DNA from: JAILZP01 sp037444185 | GTDB taxonomy: Bacteria > Bacillota > Desulfotomaculia > Desulfotomaculales > Desulfocucumaceae | Assembly: GCA_037444185.1 (NCBI GenBank) | Contig: JBBIMW010000068.1 | Span: 1-6,683, forward strand | Direction: 5' to 3' | Length of the DNA stretch: 6,683 nucleotides | Shown: positions 1 through 4,541 of the stretch, piece by piece | Layout of the letters: each line of letters opens with the position of its first letter | Position numbering within the stretch: position 1 is the first letter of the stretch | The notes under the pieces: generated by a model | Databases searched by the model: none | What the model saw: only the letters and a program-made list of their open reading frames with translations | Told to the model about the DNA's origin: nothing | Position numbers and translations under genes: made by a program

Positions 1-102
1 ACCTGCACGGCTGATCATGGTGCGCCTATCGGAAGAGTCCGCTGCCCGCCAACGTACCCCATGCGGCATCGCTTCGGCCATGAAAAAACCATCTTCGTCC
101 AT
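1..102 (-). CDS. 5' end of an unidentified gene under Phe T-box control (partial)
   Basis: The frame opens with ATG at 102-100 and stays open for 34 codons to base 1, so the gene continues outside the window. The start is preceded by AAGGGGGTG (112-120), a near-consensus Shine-Dalgarno with about 6 bases of spacing. It lies just after the second T-box terminator. The other two frames on this strand close within this stretch. The peptide starts MDEDGFFMAEAMP and continues with several Arg and Asp residues; I do not recognise a family. Because the leader carries a UUC (Phe) specifier, the product may relate to phenylalanine synthesis, charging or transport, but that is inference from the leader only. 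It does not resemble the usual N-termini of PheS, PheA or AroF that I know. The true start could be a later ATG (81-79, 69-67) or outside the window. Confidence 0.5.
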   Translation of the reverse strand, partial: MDEDGFFMAEAMPHGVRWRAADSSDRRTMISRAG

Positions 103-123
103 GCCCAGCACCCCCTTAAGACT

Positions 124-162
124 AAAAGCCCGCTCCATCCACGCCGGGACGAAAGCAGGCTT
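124..162 (-). terminator. T-box terminator 2, competing with antiterminator 2 (176-146)
   Basis: The terminator stem pairs AAGCCTGCT (162-154) with AGCGGGCTT (134-126), 9 bp with one G-U pair, and runs straight into TTTT (127-124). The competing antiterminator pairs GGG (176-174) with CCC (148-146) and GCGGAA (166-161) with UUUCGU (154-149) around the UGGU bulge. It is a complete second module, but only about 60 bases separate it from terminator 1, which is too little for a second Stem I. Confidence 0.82.
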
Positions 163-235
163 CCGCGGTACCACCCAGTCTGGCCCCCAAAAAAAGGGCC
201 CCTCATCGGGCACAGCACACATTCCTCGCACGAAT

Positions 236-274
236 AAAGCCTTCCGTCCCACAATCCTAGGGACGGAAGGCTTT
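236..274 (-). terminator. T-box terminator 1, competing with antiterminator 1 (296-259)
   Basis: The terminator is a perfect 15-bp stem with arms 274-260 and 250-236 and a 9-base loop. Its 5' arm shares bases with the 3' side of the antiterminator, in which AGGG (296-293) pairs with CCCU (262-259) and ACGGA pairs with UCCGU (267-263). The two folds are therefore mutually exclusive, as in other T-boxes. The U tract is poor: three U's inside the stem, then AUUCG. A run of seven T's at 195-189 lies about 40 bases downstream. Confidence 0.85.
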
Positions 275-567
275 TCACAATCCGTGTTACCACCCTAATT
301 GGCACGCCCCCCCGGCTTCGCCGGCACGGTGCGGCGCACCCTCTTCGCAAGGTACGGGAACATGTTCCGATACCCCTTCCCTCTAACGCGGGAACCTGCG
401 GCACAGCCTACACGCCCCGGTGGGCTTCAGCCTGCGTCTCCGGAGGGAACTTCGGACGGTCATACCCTGAAGGCGCTCCCAGTCAACGGCGTCTTCTCCC
501 TGAATGGGCTGTCTCCGGCCTACTTTTCTCCTTCATAGACTTTATCTGTAATTTTATGTATGTCATC

Positions 568-596
568 AATATACTATTTAAAAATCTCAAATGCAA
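568..596 (-). promoter_or_regulatory. Promoter of the T-box transcript
   Basis: A sigma-A-type pair reads TTGCAT (596-591), 17 bases, TATATT (573-568). Transcription would start near 561, about 20-25 bases before Stem I. The placement and the AT-rich context support it. Confidence 0.7.
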
Positions 597-610
597 GCAT
601 TATTGCTTTG

Positions 611-628
611 TGATAAAAATTTTTATCA
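611..628. promoter_or_regulatory. 18-bp perfect palindrome between divergent promoters
   Basis: The half-site TGATAAAAA is followed directly by its exact complement. It sits about 15 bases upstream of the -35 box of the T-box promoter and about 70 bases upstream of the -35 box of the divergent promoter. A shorter palindrome, GACATGTC, lies at 631-638. The site could bind a dimeric regulator. It is not an obvious terminator, because the stem is almost entirely A-T. Confidence 0.4.
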
Positions 629-693
629 TGGACATGTCTGCGCCTCGACTCAATATTCCAGCCATTCACTGGCTTTTACAACTTCTTAACCAA

Positions 694-714
694 ATATTTA
701 TTGACAATAAATAT
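694..714. promoter_or_regulatory. 21-bp perfect palindrome on the -35 box (putative operator)
   Basis: The half-site ATATTTATTG (694-703) is repeated exactly as its complement at 705-714 around a central A at 704. The -35 hexamer TTGACA (701-706) lies inside it, so a bound dimer would be expected to block polymerase. I cannot assign the site to a known regulator family. AT-rich DNA does produce palindromes by chance, but ten of ten matches exactly on the -35 box is notable. Confidence 0.5.
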
Positions 715-728
715 ATATAGCATATAAT
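701..728 (+). promoter_or_regulatory. Consensus sigma-A promoter of the 47-codon ORF
   Basis: TTGACA (701-706) and TATAAT (723-728) both match the consensus fully and are separated by 16 bases. The expected start is near 735, leaving an untranslated leader of about 50 bases. Confidence 0.85.
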
Positions 729-730
729 CA

Positions 731-748
731 TATTACTTATATTACTTA
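731..748 (+). repeat. Tandem 9-bp direct repeat at the predicted transcription start
   Basis: TATTACTTA occurs twice in direct succession (731-739 and 740-748). The core ATTACT (742-747) can also pair with AGTAAT (760-765) to form a 6-bp hairpin in the leader, just upstream of the ribosome binding site. Confidence 0.5.
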
Positions 749-787
749 CAAAATTTTATAGTAATTGAATGATAAAGGAGGTGCCAT

Positions 788-931
788 ATGACCAAAGAAC
801 TGATCGATGAGATACTCAAGGACATCGGGCTGGAAAGCATCGATACGGAACCGGAAACCGGTGCCCTTGGGGGAAACGGGGCGCAAACCGCCCACCTTGC
901 GCCGGCGGCCGGCCCGGCGGAAAATCTGTGA
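788..931 (+). CDS. Small hypothetical protein, 47 aa
   Basis: The ORF starts at ATG 788 and ends at TGA 929-931. The start is set by AAAGGAGGTG (774-783), an almost ideal Shine-Dalgarno with good spacing, which follows a full-consensus promoter. The first 20 residues (MTKELIDEILKDIGLESID...) are acidic and heptad-like, suggesting one amphipathic helix. The rest is rich in Gly, Ala and Pro and probably disordered. There is no signal peptide, membrane segment or cysteine. I recognise no family. It stands alone, transcribed away from the T-box unit and converging on the regulator gene that ends at 967. I see no convincing terminator downstream. The expression signals make it a likely real gene, though a leader peptide or a start now followed by drifted sequence is possible, because the 3' half is much more GC-rich than the promoter side. 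Confidence 0.6.
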   Translation: MTKELIDEILKDIGLESIDTEPETGALGGNGAQTAHLAPAAGPAENL

Positions 932-966
932 CTGGGACATTCATGGCCGCTGATCCTTGAAGAAAC

Positions 967-1230
967 TCAGCCACGGCCTGGAGCTTCACCCAGGAGCATA
1001 CTTTTCGCCGACACGCCGTCAATATTCCGCAGTTCCGTTTCCATACGCCGGCAGTCCTCTTCTCCTGCCTGCACGGTGAGGGTGATTATGCCCCTTTCCA
1101 TGCCCGGATCCGGTATGCCGCATCTCATCAATATTCTGGAACCATACCGGGTCAAAACCTCCTGAACCTCCGGCGCCCGTGACGCCCTTCCTTCCACCAG
1201 TATACCCACAATTCTAATATCGACGTCCAT
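967..1230 (-). CDS. TM1266-family putative iron-only hydrogenase system regulator
   Basis: The 87-residue product is a small ferredoxin-fold/NikR C-terminal-like protein. The pattern DIRIVGILVEGR at the N-terminus, then VQEVLTRYGSRILMRCGIP, GIITLTVQ and a final RNIDGVSAKSMLL matches the TM1266 family (often annotated as a putative [FeFe]-hydrogenase regulator) as I know it. Its biochemical role is not established, and there is no DNA-binding domain in front of the sensor-like fold. I chose ATG 1230 because it begins the conserved block; GGGGG about 8 bases upstream is a modest ribosome binding site. An upstream start at 1314 would overlap the rhomboid gene and add an unrelated sequence. The gene lies 64 bases after the rhomboid gene and is probably co-transcribed. 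No hydrogenase or maturase gene is in the window. Confidence 0.85.
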   Translation of the reverse strand: MDVDIRIVGILVEGRASRAPEVQEVLTRYGSRILMRCGIPDPGMERGIITLTVQAGEEDCRRMETELRNIDGVSAKSMLLGEAPGRG

Positions 1231-1294
1231 TGATAAAACCCCCGCACCATTATTGGCAGGATTATTATAGCCATATTTTCCCCGGCACATACCG

Positions 1295-1978
1295 TCACCG
1301 GCCGTACCAGCCAATCTTCCCCGGTGCGATTATTTTGATCAGAATGGCTCCCGCTATGAAACCGCCGATATGGGCCCACCAGGCCACCGGGTTGGCCGCG
1401 CCGCCCAGGGAGGCCGCACCATTGAACAATTGCAGTATAAACCACATGGCCAGGAATATCACCGCCGGTATCTCGGCCAAGGTGAAGAAGAAAATTATCG
1501 GTATCAGAGCCAGCACCCGGGCCCTGGGAAAGGTGATCAAGTAAGCCCCCAGCACCCCGGCCACGGCCCCGCTGGCCCCGATTACCGGCACCTCCGAGGC
1601 GGGATTGGTCAGTATGTGCGAAACGCTGCCGATAATTCCAGCCGCCAGATAGAAAAGCAGATACCGGAAGTGGCCCAGCCGGTCCTCCACATTGTCCCCG
1701 AACACCCACAAAAAAAGCATGTTACTCAGTACATGCAGCCACCCGCCGTGGAGAAACATGGCGGTAATAAATGTGATCATCACCGGGTCCAGGGGTGAGC
1801 CGGTGACTATGGTATAGAGAATATTGGAGGGGATCAGCCCGAGGTTATAAAATACATCATCCAGCATTTCCGGGGGAAGCATTATTTCCCTTATGAACAC
1901 GTAAAGGTTGACGGCAATCAGAATCCAGTTCACAAAGGGTGGCTTCTGGGGCCTTACACTGTCCCTCAGCGGTATCAC
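1295..1978 (-). CDS. Rhomboid family intramembrane serine protease
   Basis: The 227-residue product is a polytopic membrane protein predicted to cleave transmembrane substrates within the bilayer. It starts MIPLRDSV, as many Gram-positive rhomboids do, with GTG at 1978 and GAGGT about 8 bases upstream. Six hydrophobic segments are visible, at roughly 15-30, 62-79, 82-96, 105-121, 134-150 and 155-185, with another near 200-218. The family signatures are present: H82-x3-N86 in HVLSN, GASG with catalytic Ser136, and His203 in WAHIGG completing the Ser-His dyad. No extra soluble domain or TPR is attached. The gene follows hisG by 102 bases. A TATAAT at 2035-2030 sits in that gap, but its best upstream partner, TTGTCT (2061-2056), is 20 bases away, so an own promoter is uncertain. 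Substrate unknown. Confidence 0.95.
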   Translation of the reverse strand: MIPLRDSVRPQKPPFVNWILIAVNLYVFIREIMLPPEMLDDVFYNLGLIPSNILYTIVTGSPLDPVMITFITAMFLHGGWLHVLSNMLFLWVFGDNVEDRLGHFRYLLFYLAAGIIGSVSHILTNPASEVPVIGASGAVAGVLGAYLITFPRARVLALIPIIFFFTLAEIPAVIFLAMWFILQLFNGAASLGGAANPVAWWAHIGGFIAGAILIKIIAPGKIGWYGR

Positions 1979-2080
1979 AACAAAACCTCGCTTCCTGAAA
2001 AGCAGTGCCGCACATTTATATATTATCTTATTATAGACCCCGGAATTGTATTTTTAGACAACAAAATATTTCATCACTCT

Positions 2081-2953
2081 TCAGGGAATCACTTTGTTCA
2101 GCGGATATTCTATCAAATCCTGGGCGCCCATCTTCCTTAATGGAGGGATCAGGTCCCTGACCATTTTTTCGTCCAATATCACTTCCACGGCCACCCAGTC
2201 ACTGTTGTACAGCTGGGACAGGGTGGGGTGCTTCATGGCCGGCAACACCGACAACACACTGTTAATCCTGTCTCCGGGCACATTCATCTTAAGCCCCACC
2301 TTGGAATCGGCCCTTAGGGCGCCCTGCAGCAGCACCGCCAGATTTTGAAGCTTTTCCCGCTTCCACGGGTTCTCCCATGACTGGCGGTTGGCGTGCAGCT
2401 TGGTGCTGGACTCCAAAATGGTGGCTATGACCCTCAAATTGTTCGCCTTCAGTGAACTCCCCGTCTCCGTGATGTCGGCTATGGCGTCCACCAGGTCGGG
2501 CACCTTGACCTCGGTGGCCCCGTAAGAAAACTCCACGCTGGCGCTCACTCCGTGCCCGGCCAGGTATTTTTTGGTCACCCGCACCAGTTCGGTGGCTATT
2601 CTTTTCCCCTCCAGGTCCTGCACAGTACTTATGTCACTGTTGTTGGAAACGGCCAGAACCAGCCTGATGGGGCGGTTGGTCTGCTTTGAATACGCCAGAT
2701 CCGCCACCTCCACCACTTCGGCCTCATTCTCCAGTATCCAGTCCAACCCAGAAAGACCGGCGTCCAGCACCCCCTCATTGACATAGCGCGGTATCTCCTG
2801 GGCCCGCATCAGCACCACTTCCATTTCCTGATCATCAATGGCGGGAAAATACGATCTGCTTCTCAATGATATGTTAAAGCCCGCCCTTTTAAACAGCTGA
2901 AAGGTGGCTTCCTGCAAACTTCCCTTGGGCAGTCCCAGCCTTAAAACATTCAT
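2081..2953 (-). CDS. hisG: ATP phosphoribosyltransferase, long form (HisG-L)
   Basis: HisG joins ATP and PRPP to form phosphoribosyl-ATP, the first and feedback-controlled step of histidine synthesis, in the cytoplasm. The 290 residues match the long form: periplasmic-binding-like catalytic lobes with LGLPKGSLQEAT at 6-17, the phosphate-binding DAIADITETGSSL at 156-168, and a C-terminal ACT-like regulatory domain at about 215-290 (GLKMNVP, WVAVEVIL, EYPLNKVI). The long form does not need HisZ and is usually inhibited by histidine through that domain. ATG 2953 follows GGAGGGG with about 6 bases of spacing. No other his gene is next to it, so it stands outside a his operon or is a second copy. 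It has its own promoter overlapping the end of glpX, and no clear terminator separates it from the rhomboid gene. Confidence 0.97.
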   Translation of the reverse strand: MNVLRLGLPKGSLQEATFQLFKRAGFNISLRSRSYFPAIDDQEMEVVLMRAQEIPRYVNEGVLDAGLSGLDWILENEAEVVEVADLAYSKQTNRPIRLVLAVSNNSDISTVQDLEGKRIATELVRVTKKYLAGHGVSASVEFSYGATEVKVPDLVDAIADITETGSSLKANNLRVIATILESSTKLHANRQSWENPWKREKLQNLAVLLQGALRADSKVGLKMNVPGDRINSVLSVLPAMKHPTLSQLYNSDWVAVEVILDEKMVRDLIPPLRKMGAQDLIEYPLNKVIP

Positions 2954-2980
2954 GTCGGCCCCTCCGCATTCTCGTCATTG

Positions 2981-3019
2981 CAGTAGTATTTTAACATTTT
3001 ATTTAATTAAAGACTACTG
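2981..3019. repeat. Inverted repeat at the hisG transcription start
   Basis: CAGTAGT (2981-2987) and ACTACTG (3013-3019) are perfect complements, separated by 25 AT-rich bases. The right arm coincides with the predicted hisG start point near 3017, so the repeat could form a hairpin at the 5' end of the mRNA or act as an operator. Confidence 0.4.
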
Positions 3020-3023
3020 AATA

Positions 3024-3052
3024 AGTATAATGCCGGGAACAGAGGGTGTCAA
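3024..3052 (-). promoter_or_regulatory. hisG promoter, -35 box containing the glpX stop codon
   Basis: TTGACA (3052-3047), 17 bases, TATACT (3029-3024) is a near-perfect sigma-A promoter. The TGA stop of glpX (3051-3049) is part of the TTGACA hexamer. The start would lie near 3017, leaving a leader of about 64 bases before hisG. Confidence 0.8.
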
Positions 3053-4044
3053 GAATATTTTGGCTGCCGGGACCCGGTCCCGAACACCAGGCTGGCCTTG
3101 TACGACAACCTGTGCAGGGCCTTGATCCACCTGATGGTTTTATTCTTGTACCGCATTACCAGGGAATGGGTTTCCGCCATGTCCCCACCCAGCATGCGCA
3201 CCCCTTTCAGCAGTTCCCCGTCGGTCACTCCGGTGGCCGCGAATATGGCGTCGTCCCCCTTCACCATGTCATCCATGTAAAGTATCCTGCTGCAGTCAGT
3301 AATACCCATTTTAACGCAGCGGGCCCTGTCCTCGTCGTCCTCGGGCCAGAGCCTGGCCTGCATTTCACCGCCCAGGCACTTCAGCGCCGCCGCCGCTATA
3401 ACCCCCTCCGGCGCCCCACCGATACCCACGCAGAGATCCACGCCGGTTTCAGGAATGGCTGTATAAATGGCAGATCCCACGTCCCCGTCGCCAATGAGCC
3501 TGACCCTGGCCCCGGCGTTCCTGACCGCCTCGATTATATCCTTGTGCCGCGGCCGGTCCAGTATCATCACGGTACACTCGTGAATCCTTTTGTTATTGGA
3601 CTGGGCCACTATCTCCAGGGTCTTTTCCACCGGATCGTCTATGTGTATCTTCCCCGCAGCCCTGGGCCCCACGGCAATTTTCTGCATGTATATGTCCGGC
3701 GCGTGCAACAGATTGCCACTGTCGGCCACGGCCACCACCGACAGCGCATTGGGGAGGCCTTTGGCCAGTATGCTGGTTCCCTCCAGGGGATCCACCGCCA
3801 CATCCACCTCCGGGTGAAAAGCGCTGCCCACCTTCTCCCCTATGTAGAGCATCGGCGCTTCATCCATCTCCCCTTCGCCGATGACCACCGTGCCGTTAAT
3901 GGCCACGGTGTCGAACATGGCCCTCATGGCGTTTGTGGCCGCCCCGTCGGCCTCGTTTTTGCGTCCCCGGCCCATCCACTGTGAGGCGGCCAGCGCCGCC
4001 ACCTCGGTCACCCTGACCAGTTCCAGGGTAAGTTCCCGGTCCAT
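3049..4044 (-). CDS. glpX: Class II fructose-1,6-bisphosphatase (GlpX)
   Basis: GlpX hydrolyses fructose 1,6-bisphosphate to fructose 6-phosphate and phosphate, a gluconeogenic step, in the cytoplasm. The 331-residue length is normal for the family. Metal and substrate residues fall where I expect from E. coli GlpX: Asp33 (NEADGAAT), Glu57 in GEGEMDEAP (56-64), Asp85 and Glu88 in DPLEGT (85-90), and Glu213 in GGAPEGV (209-215). The YMDDMVKGDDAIFAATGVTDGELL region (256-279) is also typical. ATG 4044 follows GGGAGAG with a spacing of about 7 bases. The last few residues appear variable. It has its own promoter upstream and is followed at once by the hisG promoter, so the two genes can be expressed separately. 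A role as sedoheptulose bisphosphatase too is possible but not shown. Confidence 0.97.
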   Translation of the reverse strand: MDRELTLELVRVTEVAALAASQWMGRGRKNEADGAATNAMRAMFDTVAINGTVVIGEGEMDEAPMLYIGEKVGSAFHPEVDVAVDPLEGTSILAKGLPNALSVVAVADSGNLLHAPDIYMQKIAVGPRAAGKIHIDDPVEKTLEIVAQSNNKRIHECTVMILDRPRHKDIIEAVRNAGARVRLIGDGDVGSAIYTAIPETGVDLCVGIGGAPEGVIAAAALKCLGGEMQARLWPEDDEDRARCVKMGITDCSRILYMDDMVKGDDAIFAATGVTDGELLKGVRMLGGDMAETHSLVMRYKNKTIRWIKALHRLSYKASLVFGTGSRQPKYS

Positions 4045-4088
4045 AAATTCACTCTCCCAGCGTTGAATTTATCATCAGGCACATATAT

Positions 4089-4116
4089 ATTGTAGCACAT
4101 TATATTTTTATGTTGG
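4089..4116 (-). promoter_or_regulatory. Probable glpX promoter with an extended -10
   Basis: TGC TACAAT (4097-4089) is an extended -10 element. The -35 candidate CCAACA (4116-4111), 16 bases upstream, matches consensus only in its second half, as is usual for extended -10 promoters. The start would be near 4082. Confidence 0.55.
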
Positions 4117-4309
4117 CCGGTTTTATAATTTTATTTTATATTGAGTGGCGCAATGACAGGTTGAATGGATGCGCAAAGGGGCCATGACTCTGCATGTCTG
4201 AACCTTCCCGGCGATGCACAGGTCATTATGCAGTCTGGATTAATTTCTCTGGCATAAAAAACGGGCAGCGCCAGAAAATATAACTATACTCCAAAAGGGG
4301 GGGTTGGCT

Positions 4310-4480
4310 TTGCGCGAAGGCTTGATTCCGGCCGTACTGGGAACCGCTGTGACGGCCACCGGCCTGGCCATGAGGGGGATCAATCCGGCCCTGGGATGGG
4401 GAATAGCCGGCTTCGGACTTGCTCACATTGTCCTGGGCGCCATTGATCTGATGGAACATTCCCCGGATTTCGATCTCTAA
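4310..4480 (+). CDS. Small two-helix membrane protein, 56 aa
   Basis: The ORF starts at TTG 4310, 6 bases after the GGGGGGG of a ribosome binding site, and ends with TAA at 4478-4480. A second in-frame TTG at 4304 abuts the ribosome binding site and is less likely. The product has two hydrophobic Gly/Ala-rich segments, at about residues 5-21 (LIPAVLGTAVTATGLAM) and 29-48 (GWGIAGFGLAHIVLGAIDLM). A short polar turn (RGINPAL) joins them and an acidic tail follows. The Gly spacing suggests tightly packed helices in the membrane, forming a hairpin. A strong terminator directly follows, which supports a real transcription unit. I have a weak recollection of similar short proteins in Peptococcaceae carrying the implausible name asparagine synthase; nothing here supports that enzyme. 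Function unknown. No clear promoter is visible upstream, although TATACT at 4285-4290 is possible. Confidence 0.72.
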   Translation: MREGLIPAVLGTAVTATGLAMRGINPALGWGIAGFGLAHIVLGAIDLMEHSPDFDL

Positions 4481-4481
4481 C

Positions 4482-4541
4482 TGCTGAAGGGGGATGGGCC
4501 GCCCGGCCCACCCTCCCCGCTCCCGCTTCAGCAATATTTTT
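4482..4541 (+). terminator. Rho-independent terminator of the 56-aa gene, overlapping the pabC end
   Basis: TGCTGAAG (4482-4489) pairs with CTTCAGCA (4526-4533). Inside it GGGGA and TGGGCC pair with GGCCCA and TCCCC, giving a long GC-rich hairpin, followed by AATATTTTT (4533-4541). Only the plus-strand reading ends in a T tract. The 3' arm contains the complement of the pabC stop codon (4528-4530), and the T tract lies over the last pabC codons. Confidence 0.8.

Larger units (their letters stand above)
122..540 (-). ncRNA. T-box leader, UUC (Phe) specifier, with two antiterminator modules
   Basis: This is a tRNA-sensing leader RNA read toward base 1. Stem I shows a lower helix GGAG/CUCC, a specifier loop with AGUA (524-521) on its 5' side and GAA (453-451) on its 3' side, an AG-bulge motif CAGGGAG (502-496), and a distal hairpin GAAGACGC/GCGCCUUC closing a GUUGAC-containing loop. 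After GAA plus one base comes UUC at 449-447, which matches the spacing of the B. subtilis glyQS specifier as I recall it, so tRNA-Phe is the likely ligand. A Stem III-like hairpin sits at 374-351 and extra GC-rich hairpins at about 340-312. Two T-box motifs follow: AGGGTGGTAACACGG at 296-282 and GGGTGGTACCGCGG at 176-163. Both have a UGGU bulge, which fits a tRNA ending in ACCA. GUU (Val) at 450-448 is the alternative specifier reading. Confidence 0.88.

Noticed and set aside
181..211. GC-rich hairpins with a T7 run (minus strand) between the two T-box modules
   Set aside because: The possible stem before the T run is only about 4-5 bp and is separated from it by two bases, so it is noted as context and not called as a third terminator.
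15..404. A 129-codon minus-strand open frame over the T-box leader
   Set aside because: It runs through the T-box hairpins, has a Cys/Arg/Gly-rich composition without domain features and no suitable ribosome binding site. The RNA structure explains the sequence.
943..978. GGCC-GCTGA / TCAGC-GGCC hairpin after the 47-codon ORF
   Set aside because: The stem is interrupted and no T tract follows on either strand, so I do not call it a terminator.
746..1022. Minus-strand frames antisense to the 47-codon ORF and downstream of the TM1266 gene
   Set aside because: No ribosome binding site or promoter supports them, and they cover the consensus promoter side of the plus-strand ORF.
1254..1270. A TATAAT-like box in the gap before the TM1266 gene
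   Set aside because: No plausible -35 element lies 16-18 bases upstream, and there is no TGn extension. Co-transcription with the rhomboid gene is simpler.
3046..3984. A 312-codon plus-strand open frame
   Set aside because: It lies antisense to glpX, whose catalytic residues are all present. The His/Pro/Gly-rich translation is a typical antisense artefact of a GC-rich gene.
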